From CAZITB01 sp964542055 (GTDB taxonomy: Bacteria > Planctomycetota > Phycisphaerae > Sedimentisphaerales > CAMDDF01): a DNA stretch of 10,983 nt. The position numbers were made by a program, and so were the translations under genes. The stretch lies in assembly GCA_964542055.1 (NCBI GenBank), contig CAZITB010000097.1, positions 1-10,983 on the forward strand. Direction: 5' to 3'. The notes below the pieces were generated by a model. That model saw only the letters and a list, made by a program, of their open reading frames with translations. It had not been told where the DNA came from and did not search any database. Below are positions 1 to 6,999 of the stretch, piece by piece; position 1 is the stretch's first letter; every line of letters begins with the position of its first letter.

Positions 1-1
1 A

Positions 2-1348
2 AGCGCATTCGATGTTTATTTTGTTGCTGGAACACAATTTGAGCAGTCATCGACAAAGGAAAATTATGATTCAGTTTGTTCAAAAATCGATAATTTGGAC
101 CCTCATGGAAGATTGATTACAGTCCACTCCATTTCCCAAAGTCCCTCAGCTGCCCAGTTCCAGTACCTGCGAAGCTTCAGTTATCTAAACAAAAATATTC
201 TCGAAAAACGCGACCATGCCAAACCTGTTGTCAACGCAAAATATGCCTCCTTTTTCAACGATAAAAACGGCGACGGCATCTATGATTTCCCAAACAGCTC
301 CAGCATCGACGAAATACGCCACGCAACATGGGATATCGCCATGGCAGGGGGCTACTTCATAACCGCTTTTGGAAACACATTCAACGCTGGCAAAAACAAC
401 TGGGGCAACTTCGACCCCGACAACTCCAAATATAAACCATGGCTCAGCCAAGCCGAAAATATAAGCAAACTTTTCACTGCCACCCAGTGGTGGAAGCTCC
501 ACCCCCATAACGAACTCATCGAATCTGATACTACCGCGTACTGTCTTGCTGAACCCGCCAGGCAATATGTTATTTACATCCGAAACGCCGCATCAGAAGC
601 TAAGCTTGATTTGACCAGATGTCACGGCACCTATACCGCCCAGCTTTTTGATCCCCGTACCGGAAATTTCTACGATGCTCCCTCGGATAAATTTGCAAAC
701 GTAATAAACCTGCTCCCGCCTGACAATCAAGATTGGGTCTTTGTTCTCAAAAGGCAAGACATTGACAAATTCACAATGCCAACCTTTTCACTTTCTGCCG
801 ATAAAACAAAAATAAAACCAGGTGCACCTGTAGAGCTTTCCTGTAAAATCGGCGGTAAAATACAAGACATCAAATCGATAAGCTGGAATTTTCAAAAATC
901 CCAAAAAAACGTAGAACTGCTTCTCGCCGACCTGGCCGGTATCAAAAACGATACTCTCAAAATAACCAGGTCATTTAACGAACAAGCAAACTATAAAATC
1001 TATTTAACCGCACAGGTTGCAGATTGCGACTATCTCTCGATAAGCAATCCTATATTTCTGGAAATCCGGAAAAACTTTCCGCCGCAGCTGGAATTTATAT
1101 CTGCCGTTCCCAATTTCGGCCCAGCCCCATTACGAGTTGAACTAAGCGCCAGTGCCTATGACATCGAAGGTCAAAAAGTCAGTTATACGTGGGACCTCGA
1201 CGGCGATGGCGAATTTGACCGGTCAGGTGCAATAATCTCAACCAGCTACAACAAACCCGGCAAACACAAACCTGTTCTTAAAGTTTCCGACCCGAACAAT
1301 TCCCAAGTCATCGAAATTGAGATAAACGTTAAGCCCCGTAACAATTAA
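2..1348 (+). CDS. Partial secreted glycosidase-like protein (DUF4038/collagen-binding-2 style) with C-terminal PKD domain
   Basis: The reading frame is open from base 2, so the gene's start lies outside the window; 448 codons remain. The first ~100 residues look like the end of a DUF4038 (apiosidase-like) TIM barrel: 'KPVVNAKYASFF' followed by 'IRHATWDIAMAGGYFITAFG', then 'WWKLHPHNEL'. Next comes a beta domain with 'YCLAEPARQYVIYIRN', 'AQLFDPRTGNFYDAP' and 'DWVFVL', the pattern of the putative collagen-binding domain that follows DUF4038. An Ig/PKD-like region follows. The last ~85 residues are a clear PKD domain with the hallmark 'YTWDLDGDGEFD'. PKD domains are usually extracellular spacers, so I infer an exported enzyme acting on plant or algal polysaccharide. 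The internal TTG at 95 is not a real start. A calcium loop-like 'NDKNGDGIYDFP' lies near residue 85. Substrate and catalytic residues cannot be assigned from this fragment. Confidence 0.72.
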   Translation, partial: SAFDVYFVAGTQFEQSSTKENYDSVCSKIDNLDPHGRLITVHSISQSPSAAQFQYLRSFSYLNKNILEKRDHAKPVVNAKYASFFNDKNGDGIYDFPNSSSIDEIRHATWDIAMAGGYFITAFGNTFNAGKNNWGNFDPDNSKYKPWLSQAENISKLFTATQWWKLHPHNELIESDTTAYCLAEPARQYVIYIRNAASEAKLDLTRCHGTYTAQLFDPRTGNFYDAPSDKFANVINLLPPDNQDWVFVLKRQDIDKFTMPTFSLSADKTKIKPGAPVELSCKIGGKIQDIKSISWNFQKSQKNVELLLADLAGIKNDTLKITRSFNEQANYKIYLTAQVADCDYLSISNPIFLEIRKNFPPQLEFISAVPNFGPAPLRVELSASAYDIEGQKVSYTWDLDGDGEFDRSGAIISTSYNKPGKHKPVLKVSDPNNSQVIEIEINVKPRNN

Positions 1349-1371
1349 ATTCAGCAGTCTGTAATTAGAAG

Positions 1372-1400
1372 TTTACATTTAAATGCATAAATGGTATCAT
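1372..1400 (+). promoter_or_regulatory. Candidate sigma-70 promoter for the dihydrouridine synthase gene
   Basis: TTTACA (1372-1377), a 17-base spacer, then TATCAT (1395-1400). Each hexamer matches the consensus at five of six bases. A start near 1407 would give a leader of about 40 bases. A second pairing, TTGACT (1403-1408) with AAAAAT (1426-1431), is poorer and would leave almost no leader. No terminator is visible after the preceding gene, so read-through is also possible. Confidence 0.5.
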
Positions 1401-1446
1401 TTTTGACTTTGAAATATTTACCGCCAAAAATTACTCGCGTAAGTAA

Positions 1447-2418
1447 ATGAAGATAGGTTCTATAGTTTTAAAATATCCCGTTATACAGGCACCCCTTAGC
1501 GGCTACAGCGACTACACTATGCGCACGGTATCCCGCGACTGCGGAGCCGAATTGACATTTGCCGGTTTGATGCTCGATAAATCTGCCGCCCATCCGAAGG
1601 TTATAAGAAAACCTGCCTTTATGCCCGGAAAAGATGAACATCCCGTCGGTGCACAAATTCACGGCACAGACCCCAAGGTAATGGCAAAAGCCGCACACAT
1701 GCTGGAAGACGTCGGCTACGATATTATCGATCTCAATTTTGCATGTCCCGCGAGAAAGGTTTTGCTGCGCGGCAGAGGCGGAGCACTTTTGCAGGACCCA
1801 CAAACAGTAAGAGAAATTTTCCTGGCAGTCCGCAGCAACGTTAAATGCCCGGTAGGGATAAAACTTAGAAGCGGATTCGACTCCAGCCAGCAATCGCAGG
1901 ATAATTTCTGGACGATTTGTGAAAATGCCGCAAAAGACGGCGCCGATTTCATAACAATTCACGGCAGAACAGTAAGCAGCAAATACCGCGGCAAAGCTAA
2001 CTGGCAGATAATAAAACAAGTAAAGCAAAGTTTCAACGATACTTTGATCTTCGGCAGCGGCGATTTATTCGAGCCCGACGATTGCGTTGATAAAATGTTT
2101 TTTTCCGGAGCAGATGGCCTCTCTATCGCAAGGGGCGCCATCGGCAATCCATGGATATTCGAACAAATCCAGGCGGTCCTGGATGGTAAACAGCCGCCCG
2201 AAAAACCCTCCCTTCAGGAGCAGGCCGCGATAATAAAAAAACATCTCGATATGATCTTTGAGCTCTTCAACGATCGTAAAGTGGTAGGCTACTTCCGAAA
2301 ATTCATTTCCAGATACGCGATTCTGCACCCCGACAGGAAAAAAGCAACCATGGACATCATCGCCGCCGATTCAAAAACTCAGCTTTACGCCGCTCTCAAA
2401 CGATGGTATCCTATGTAA
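1447..2418 (+). CDS. dus: tRNA-dihydrouridine synthase, DusB-like
   Basis: This is an FMN enzyme that reduces uridine to 5,6-dihydrouridine in tRNA D-loops with NAD(P)H. At 323 aa it matches DusB-type proteins (about 320). The N-terminus 'YPVIQAPLSGYSDYTMR' (10-26) is the phosphate/FMN-binding start of the barrel, where the family has 'APMAGvtD'. Catalytic Cys100 lies in 'DLNFACPARKV' (95-105), where 'NxGCPxxKV' is usual, followed by 'GRGGALLQDP'. 'KLRSGFD' (139-145), 'ITIHGRT' (169-175) and 'GADGLSIARGAIGNPWIF' (221-238) are the other family motifs. 'GSGDL' replaces the more common 'GNGDI'. The smaller C-terminal helical domain is complete. The ribosome site is weak (only 'gtaag' before ATG), but the start fits the conserved N-terminus. 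I am sure of the family; assignment to subfamily DusA/B/C is only by resemblance. Confidence 0.93.
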   Translation: MKIGSIVLKYPVIQAPLSGYSDYTMRTVSRDCGAELTFAGLMLDKSAAHPKVIRKPAFMPGKDEHPVGAQIHGTDPKVMAKAAHMLEDVGYDIIDLNFACPARKVLLRGRGGALLQDPQTVREIFLAVRSNVKCPVGIKLRSGFDSSQQSQDNFWTICENAAKDGADFITIHGRTVSSKYRGKANWQIIKQVKQSFNDTLIFGSGDLFEPDDCVDKMFFSGADGLSIARGAIGNPWIFEQIQAVLDGKQPPEKPSLQEQAAIIKKHLDMIFELFNDRKVVGYFRKFISRYAILHPDRKKATMDIIAADSKTQLYAALKRWYPM

Positions 2419-2439
2419 GGGTACAAATTCGAAAAATCA

Positions 2440-2468
2440 TTGCTCATTTGTGATTTTCTGTTTAAAAT
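2440..2468 (+). promoter_or_regulatory. Candidate sigma-70 promoter for proA-proB
   Basis: TTGCTC (2440-2445, three of six), a 17-base spacer, TAAAAT (2463-2468, five of six). A start near 2475 leaves about 27 bases before the proA ATG, with GGGAG at 2489-2493 as ribosome site. A weak AT-rich inverted repeat (AAAATCA 2433-2439, TGATTTT 2451-2457) overlaps the -35 region and could help end the upstream transcript. Confidence 0.4.
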
Positions 2469-2501
2469 ACCTTTTTAATAATCGATCCGGGAGAATGTAA
2501 A

Positions 2502-3800
2502 ATGAATATTATCGAAGCGGCGCAACAGGCAAAAAAAGCCTCAATCTATGCTTCGGCAGTTGCAAGCGAAGCAAAAAATGCGGCTCTCGAAGCAGTCAAG
2601 CAGGCTTTGATTGCAAATAAGGACAAAATATTTCAAGCCAACAAGCAAGATTTAGAAAATGCCCGGCAGCAAAACCTTGAAGCTCCTTTGCTCAAACGCT
2701 TGAAATTCGATGAGTCCAAATTAAAAAGCGTCTGCGATGGAATTGACAGCTTGATCAAACTCGATGACCCTGTCGGAAAAACCTTATCCGCAACCGAACT
2801 CGATCAGGGACTCGAACTTTATAAAGTCAGCTGCCCCATCGGCGTAATAGGAGTTATCTTCGAATCTCGCCCTGATGCTCTGGTACAGATTTCAACATTA
2901 TGCTTGAAAAGCTCAAACACTGTCCTGCTCAAAGGCGGCTCAGAAGCTGCAAATACCAACCGCGCTCTTGCGGATATCATTATCCAGGCCAGCGAAAATT
3001 CAGGTATGCCCGCCAACTGGATGCAACTGATGGAAACACGCCAGGATGTCGCCGAGATGCTCAAATGCGACCAGTACATTGACCTGCTCATACCTCGCGG
3101 CTCAAATGAATTCGTAAAATACATCATGGACAACACAAACATCGCCGTACTAGGCCACGCCGACGGAATCTGCCACGTTTACATAGATTCCGACTGCGAC
3201 CCCGAAATGGCTGTAAATATCGCCGTCGATTCAAAATGTCAATATTGCGCTGTTTGCAATGCCGCTGAAACAATTCTCATACATAAAGATGCCGCCGAAT
3301 TTGTCCTTCACGATCTGGTAGTTATGAAATTCAAACAGCTAAACGTCGAAGTGCGAGGCTGCGAAAAAACAAGCAAATATGTCGATGTAATCCCCGCAAA
3401 CGAAAAGGACTGGCAAACAGAATATCTTGACATGGTTGTCGCGATCAAAATCGTTGACTCGCTGAACGAAGCGATAGACCACATAAACACCTACGGTTCC
3501 GGCCATACCGATGTAATTGTAACCAAAGACAAATCCAGCGCAATAAAGTTCACCGACCTGGTCGATTCAGCCGATGTTTTCGTAAACTGTTCAACAAGAT
3601 TCAGCGACGGCTTCCGCTACGGTTTCGGCGCCGAAGTCGGAATCAGTACAAATAAAATTCACGCCAGGGGCCCGGTAGGTCTCGATGGCCTCCTTATCTA
3701 CAAATACAAAATGCTCGGCAGCGGCCAGACAGTTACCCCCTATTCAACAGGTGAAAAAAAGTTCACCCATAAAAAGCTCGACAAGGAGTTCAAAGTCTAA
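2502..3800 (+). CDS. proA: Glutamate-5-semialdehyde dehydrogenase (gamma-glutamyl phosphate reductase)
   Basis: This cytoplasmic enzyme catalyses the second step of proline synthesis: NADPH reduction of gamma-glutamyl phosphate to glutamate-5-semialdehyde. The 432 aa cover the whole aldehyde-dehydrogenase-like fold (E. coli ProA is 417). Visible motifs are 'GVIGVIFESRPDALVQI' (114-130), 'NTVLLKGGSEA' (139-149), the catalytic region 'SKCQYCAVCNAAET' with Cys252, 'YGSGHTDVIVT' (331-341), and 'NCSTRFSDGFRYGFGAEVGIS' (362-382) followed by 'HARGPVGLDGL'. Oddity: Cys246, Cys249 and Cys252 are spaced C-x2-C-x2-C, whereas the common bacterial form has 'QRPGVCN'. The 'SKC' start resembles the ProA half of eukaryotic P5C synthase. 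The start ATG has GGGAG 8 bases upstream. proB follows 4 bases after the stop, so the two are co-transcribed, in the reverse of the usual proB-proA order. Confidence 0.95.
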   Translation: MNIIEAAQQAKKASIYASAVASEAKNAALEAVKQALIANKDKIFQANKQDLENARQQNLEAPLLKRLKFDESKLKSVCDGIDSLIKLDDPVGKTLSATELDQGLELYKVSCPIGVIGVIFESRPDALVQISTLCLKSSNTVLLKGGSEAANTNRALADIIIQASENSGMPANWMQLMETRQDVAEMLKCDQYIDLLIPRGSNEFVKYIMDNTNIAVLGHADGICHVYIDSDCDPEMAVNIAVDSKCQYCAVCNAAETILIHKDAAEFVLHDLVVMKFKQLNVEVRGCEKTSKYVDVIPANEKDWQTEYLDMVVAIKIVDSLNEAIDHINTYGSGHTDVIVTKDKSSAIKFTDLVDSADVFVNCSTRFSDGFRYGFGAEVGISTNKIHARGPVGLDGLLIYKYKMLGSGQTVTPYSTGEKKFTHKKLDKEFKV

Positions 3801-3804
3801 CCCT

Positions 3805-4905
3805 ATGCGAAATTTTACAAAGGTAAAGCGAGTTGTAATAAAATTAGGCACCAACATCCTCAGCAGTAACGGTGCCGTCGATGTAAAATTCATCAGCTCT
3901 ATAGCTGGGCAGATACATAAACTGCTCGACCAGCAGCGCCAGGTCCTGATTGTCTCCAGCGGCGCAATCGGAATGGGAGCAGGGGAACTGGAAATAAAAG
4001 ACAGGGTTACCGATATCGTAATGAGACAAGCCTGCGCTGCCATTGGTCAGCCTCTATTGATGCACGAATACAAAAAAGCATTCGCGAAAAGTGACATAAA
4101 AATCGCCCAGGTACTTATGACCGCCGATGTGCTCGATAACCGCAAAACATATCTGAACCTGCGAAACTCCGTCGAAAAACTTCTCGAACTCGGCGTCGTC
4201 CCCATAGTCAACGAAAACGACAGCGTTTCTACCGAAGAAATCGGCTCGGCATTCGGCGACAACGATAAACTCTCAGCGCTTGTGGCAAGTAAAATCGATG
4301 CCGACCTTCTGATCATTCTAAGCGACATCGACGCATTTTATGACAAGGACCCCAGGAAAAACCAGGACGCAAAAATAATTGGCGAAGTAGTCGAACTTAC
4401 CGACGAAATCCTAAGCAAAGCCGGCGACCCCGGTTCAACCCATTCAACAGGCGGCATGAAAACAAAGCTACAGGCCGCAAAAATCGCCTCTTCTGCCGGT
4501 TGCAGAATTGTTATCGCAAACGGAAGAGAAACAGATATCCTCGCTCGCATTCTATCGGGCGAAAATCTCGGCACTGTTTTCATGCCCAAATGCCGACTGA
4601 GTAACCGCAAAAGATGGATACTAAACAGCAGCCCCGAAGGAACTATAACCATTGACACAGGTGCCGTCCAGGCTCTAAAATCCCGCAAAAGCCTCCTCGC
4701 AAAAGGTGTAACAAATGTCGAAGGCAAATTCGAAGCAGGGGCGGTGGTGATGATAAATGACATAGCCAAAGCAGTCTGCGATTTCTCCAGCGATGAACTG
4801 TCAAAAGTCGCTGGCAAACACAGTTCACAAATCCAGCAGATACTCGGCACCAGCAAAAAAGACACCGTCGCCAATGCCGAAAACATCGTCCTGATCGAAT
4901 TCTAA
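3805..4905 (+). CDS. proB: Glutamate 5-kinase with PUA domain
   Basis: This enzyme phosphorylates L-glutamate with ATP to give gamma-glutamyl phosphate, the unstable substrate of ProA. The 366 aa match E. coli ProB (367). An amino-acid-kinase domain comes first: 'VVIKLGTNIL' (10-19), 'IVSSGAIGMGAGEL' (49-62), 'PIVNENDSV' (133-141), 'FGDNDKLSALVA' (150-161), 'LSDIDAFYDKDPR' (172-184) and 'STGGMKTKLQAA' (214-225). A C-terminal PUA domain follows from about residue 268, with 'GTITIDTGAVQAL' and 'SLLAKGVTNVEG'. PUA-bearing ProB enzymes are usually feedback-inhibited by proline. The frame is open upstream inside proA, but the ATG at 3805 is right because family similarity begins there. AAGGAG (3783-3788), inside the end of proA, is the likely ribosome site, 16 bases away and thus long, which suggests translational coupling to proA. 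Confidence 0.95.
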   Translation: MRNFTKVKRVVIKLGTNILSSNGAVDVKFISSIAGQIHKLLDQQRQVLIVSSGAIGMGAGELEIKDRVTDIVMRQACAAIGQPLLMHEYKKAFAKSDIKIAQVLMTADVLDNRKTYLNLRNSVEKLLELGVVPIVNENDSVSTEEIGSAFGDNDKLSALVASKIDADLLIILSDIDAFYDKDPRKNQDAKIIGEVVELTDEILSKAGDPGSTHSTGGMKTKLQAAKIASSAGCRIVIANGRETDILARILSGENLGTVFMPKCRLSNRKRWILNSSPEGTITIDTGAVQALKSRKSLLAKGVTNVEGKFEAGAVVMINDIAKAVCDFSSDELSKVAGKHSSQIQQILGTSKKDTVANAENIVLIEF

Positions 4906-4906
4906 A

Positions 4907-5413
4907 TTATCTGTCAGTAAGAAACTCGGCTATCTTATACGAAAGCAGCCTCAGCCCGAAAATCCCTTTTTCAACTTGCTCCTGCGGCCGGTTATACTCT
5001 TTGGATTTCAATAGCGCAATCCACTTATCCTTTTCCTTCTCGAACGTTTTCTGCTCGTACTCCCTGGTAATCTGAACTTTCTCCAGCTCTTTCTCATCAA
5101 GCCACAACCCCTTGCAATTCATACACCGATCCAGAATGATCCCGGAAGAATAATCATAATTAACCTCGGTCATTTCCGCGTTGCATTTGGGGCAGTTAAC
5201 CTTCACAACCTTATCATTTTCAGGAACTCCCGCAAAGCCCGATTCGATCGTTTCATTAATAAGCTGATAATCGAACGTCTCATCTTTCGTTTCGATGATC
5301 TTTTTGATCTCGCCATCATCGAGCCAAGCACCTTTACACTTGAGGCATCGATCAATTGTAACATTCTCATAATTTTCCGGCTTCAAACCATTACCGCATT
5401 TCGGACAGTTCAT
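4907..5413 (-). CDS. Double zinc-ribbon protein (zf-TFIIB type), last gene of the lemA operon
   Basis: A 168-aa protein of unknown function with two zf-TFIIB-type zinc ribbons. Ribbon 1 has Cys3, Cys6, Cys23 and Cys26 followed by 'KGAWLDDGEI'. Ribbon 2 has Cys74, Cys77, Cys97 and Cys100 followed by 'KGLWLDEKEL'. All eight metal ligands are present. From about residue 110 a charged, probably helical tail follows ('EYEQKTFEKEKDKW', then 'GLRLLSYKIAEFL'). An in-frame GTG two codons upstream (5419) is the longer alternative. I chose the ATG at 5413 because the ribosome site AAGGGG (5424-5419) sits 5 bases before it and would overlap the GTG. That site also overlaps the lemA stop, so translation is probably coupled. 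Nothing in the protein indicates DNA binding specifically. The stop codon lies one base from the convergent proB stop. Confidence 0.85.
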   Translation of the reverse strand: MNCPKCGNGLKPENYENVTIDRCLKCKGAWLDDGEIKKIIETKDETFDYQLINETIESGFAGVPENDKVVKVNCPKCNAEMTEVNYDYSSGIILDRCMNCKGLWLDEKELEKVQITREYEQKTFEKEKDKWIALLKSKEYNRPQEQVEKGIFGLRLLSYKIAEFLTDR

Positions 5414-5422
5414 AAACACCCC

Positions 5423-5986
5423 TTAAAATTTTACGTTTGGAACTTCGCGTTCGGTCGCATTTTCAATCTCGAAGAAATCTTTCTTCTGGAAATTGAACAT
5501 ACCTGCCACAATATTCGACGGAAACATCTGAACCTTGTTATTGAACATCAGCACCGCATCATTATAAGCCTGACGTGCAAAGCTGATCTTGTTTTCAGTA
5601 CTCGAAAGCTCTTCCTGGAGAGACAGAAAATTCTGATTGGCCTTCAAATCGGGATAATTCTCAACCGTAAGCAAAAACTTACTCAAAGCATCGGTAAGCT
5701 GTCCCTCAGCCTGGTTTGCCTGTGCCACAGTATTGGCCTGCATCGCCTGGCTTCGCGCGTTAGTAATCGCTTCAAAAGTCTCCCGCTCATGTCTCATGTA
5801 ACCCTTGGCCGTCTCAACCAGATTTGGGATAAGATCATGACGCCTCTTAAGCTGAACATCGATCTGTGACCACGCGTTATCAGCCTGGTTGCGAAGCCTC
5901 ACCAGACCATTGTACAGCCCGATGATAAAAAAGAACACCAAAGCCAGTACAACTAAAACTATAATTAACAATACCATTGTTGACAT
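5423..5986 (-). CDS. lemA: LemA family membrane protein
   Basis: A 187-aa protein with one N-terminal membrane segment (about residues 4-25, 'MVLLIIVLVVLALVFFFIIG') and a soluble helical-bundle domain. The LemA signature is intact: 'YNGLVRLRNQADNAWSQIDV', then 'QLKRRHDLIPNLVETAKGYM', 'HERETFEAIT', and near the end 'ARQAYNDAVLMFNNKVQMFP' and 'FFEIENATEREVPNVKF'. LemA proteins are widespread in bacteria and known from Listeria as a source of a presented peptide, but their biochemical role is not established. It is the middle gene of the operon: its ATG follows directly on the stop of the upstream zinc-ribbon gene, and its ribosome site AAGGAG (5998-5993) lies inside that gene. The common genomic partner of lemA, a TPM-domain or M48 peptidase gene, is absent here; zinc-ribbon genes flank it instead. 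Confidence 0.95.
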   Translation of the reverse strand: MSTMVLLIIVLVVLALVFFFIIGLYNGLVRLRNQADNAWSQIDVQLKRRHDLIPNLVETAKGYMRHERETFEAITNARSQAMQANTVAQANQAEGQLTDALSKFLLTVENYPDLKANQNFLSLQEELSSTENKISFARQAYNDAVLMFNNKVQMFPSNIVAGMFNFQKKDFFEIENATEREVPNVKF

Positions 5987-6388
5987 TTAAATCTCCTTAT
6001 CATTTTGGCGAAAAATATCATTCAATAAACGGCGTACCTTATTATCTTGATCAAGCTTGCCATGTTCGAGCACCTCATCCAGCTCCCCTTTATCAAACCA
6101 GATACCATGTTTTTTAGAGCACATGTCAATAATAACCTGCCTCTGGCTGTCACCGACCTTTATCTTTTCCATCTTCTTCATGCAGATAGGGCACTTAACC
6201 TTATCTTCATCGATGGCAGCTTCTTCAAACGACCCCAGCAGCTCCAGGGCCTTTTCGCGATCATCCAAGAGCATCTCCAGCTCACCTTCATCAAGCCATA
6301 TCCCATTGCAATCGAAACAGTAATCGATTTCGACCTGATCAAGTTCAAGCGTTACCATTGCGGATTTTTTACAGACCGGACAGTTCAT
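5987..6388 (-). CDS. Double zinc-ribbon protein (zf-TFIIB type), first gene of the lemA operon
   Basis: A 133-aa protein of unknown function with two zf-TFIIB-type ribbons. Ribbon 1 has Cys3, Cys6, Cys24 and Cys27, then 'NGIWLDEGELEMLL'. Ribbon 2 has Cys66 and Cys69, then Cys90 with His94 in place of the last cysteine ('MCSKKHGIWFDKGEL'). The Cys/His form is a known variant of this family, so the site can still bind metal. A short acidic linker joins the ribbons and a charged helix ends the protein. It is the promoter-proximal gene. Its stop codon abuts the lemA ATG with no gap. The ribosome site is poor (GGAAG 12 bases before the ATG). It is related to the third gene of the operon but lacks that protein's long tail. 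Cytoplasmic location is inferred from the absence of a signal peptide. Confidence 0.85.
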   Translation of the reverse strand: MNCPVCKKSAMVTLELDQVEIDYCFDCNGIWLDEGELEMLLDDREKALELLGSFEEAAIDEDKVKCPICMKKMEKIKVGDSQRQVIIDMCSKKHGIWFDKGELDEVLEHGKLDQDNKVRRLLNDIFRQNDKEI

Positions 6389-6421
6389 ATTTATCTTATT
6401 CTTCCAAAACTTTAAATATCT

Positions 6422-6450
6422 ATTTTACAGATAAATCCTGAACAGGTCAA
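6422..6450 (-). promoter_or_regulatory. Sigma-70 promoter of the zinc-ribbon/lemA operon
   Basis: Read on the minus strand: TTGACC (6450-6445), a 17-base spacer, TAAAAT (6427-6422). Each hexamer matches five of six consensus bases. Transcription would start near 6415, giving a leader of about 27 bases. No other good promoter was seen inside the three-gene operon. Confidence 0.65.
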
Positions 6451-6533
6451 CCGATAATCTGTCTAAATTTATTAGCCTGATTTTAATGAGTTTTCAGCTT
6501 CCAGCAATGAGATAGGAATTTCACAAGAGCCGT

Positions 6534-6652
6534 GCAGCGGGAGCTGCCGAATCAAATCACATCGCAGGGATCGTTCGCGAACGACCCGAATAGAAACGAA
6601 ATGTGCCTAAACTTCTTGTCCCGGCAGCGGGTCAGCGCAAGCGACCCGAATA
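6534..6652. repeat. Three diverged hairpin repeats ending in CCGAAT
   Basis: Unit 1 (6534-6552): GCAGC-GGGA-GCTGC, then CGAAT. Unit 2 (6564-6592): GCAGGG, a perfect 14-base palindrome TCGTTCGCGAACGA (6571-6584), then CCCGAATA. Unit 3 (6624-6652): GCAGCGGGTC, a GC-GCAA-GC core, then GACCCGAATA. Units 2 and 3 share CGACCCGAATA exactly; units 1 and 3 share GCAGCGGG. Stems are kept while their bases differ, which points to a folded, REP-like family rather than simple duplication. Confidence 0.6.
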
Positions 6653-6698
6653 AAATTACATCTTGGTAAACACACAAACCCTAACAAATCGCAGATTG

Positions 6699-6724
6699 CA
6701 TACCTGCGAAGGCAGGAATCTAGA
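6699..6724. repeat. Dispersed palindromic repeat, diverged copy
   Basis: Contains CCTGC-GAAG-GCAGG (6703-6716) followed by AATCTAGA. It matches the fuller copy at 6810-6837 through CCTGCGAAGGCAGGAATC. The left arm has decayed (ATA in place of ATT). Confidence 0.6.
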
Positions 6725-6766
6725 AACAACAAATCAACCATTTTCCCCGCAAAACCCCCCGAAACT

Positions 6767-6799
6767 GTCATTCCGAGCCAGCGTAGTGACGAGGAATCT
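6767..6799. repeat. Dispersed imperfect palindrome of the GTCATTCCGAG...GAGGAATCT type
   Basis: The arms ATTCC (6770-6774) and GGAAT (6793-6797) enclose an imperfect inverted repeat around 'gagccagcgtagtgacga'. Sequences of this form recur between genes in several bacterial phyla. It shares the GTCATTCC left end with the copy at 6810-6837 but has a different core. Confidence 0.6.
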
Positions 6800-6809
6800 A
6801 ATCACTTTT

Positions 6810-6837
6810 GTCATTCCTGCGAAGGCAGGAATCCAGA
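6810..6837. repeat. Dispersed palindromic repeat, intact copy
   Basis: ATTCCTGC (6813-6820), loop GAAG, GCAGGAAT (6825-6832): a perfect 8-base-pair hairpin flanked by GTC and CCAGA. When translated it gives the familiar spurious 'VIPAKAGIQ' peptide seen in many hypothetical proteins, which marks it as a dispersed intergenic repeat. REP-like repeats of this kind are often moved by RAYT-type transposases; none is encoded in the window. Confidence 0.75.
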
Positions 6838-6999
6838 CCAATAAAACAGCAATTCCAAAACAACAACCGCTGCCGAATGAATATGAAGGAACTTTATTAA
6901 AACGTAAATTTGTTTATGCCACAGATTTTGCTTTCTACATGGTTAAACAAATGTATTTTTACCAATTCTACCGACTAAATTTTTTTTGTAGTTTTTTGT

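Noticed and set aside
185..565. Minus-strand frame of 126 codons opposite the glycosidase gene
   Set aside because: It is a shadow of the well-supported plus-strand gene with no recognisable domain.
3685..3804. Upstream extension of the proB frame
   Set aside because: It overlaps proA in another frame and has no similarity to ProB, whose homology starts at the ATG at 3805.
5414..5419. GTG start for the last zinc-ribbon gene
   Set aside because: The ribosome site AAGGGG would overlap it; the ATG at 5413 has correct spacing and begins the first Cys-x2-Cys.
6534..6837. CRISPR array
   Set aside because: Repeats are of different lengths and sequence with irregular spacing, self-palindromic, and no cas genes are present.
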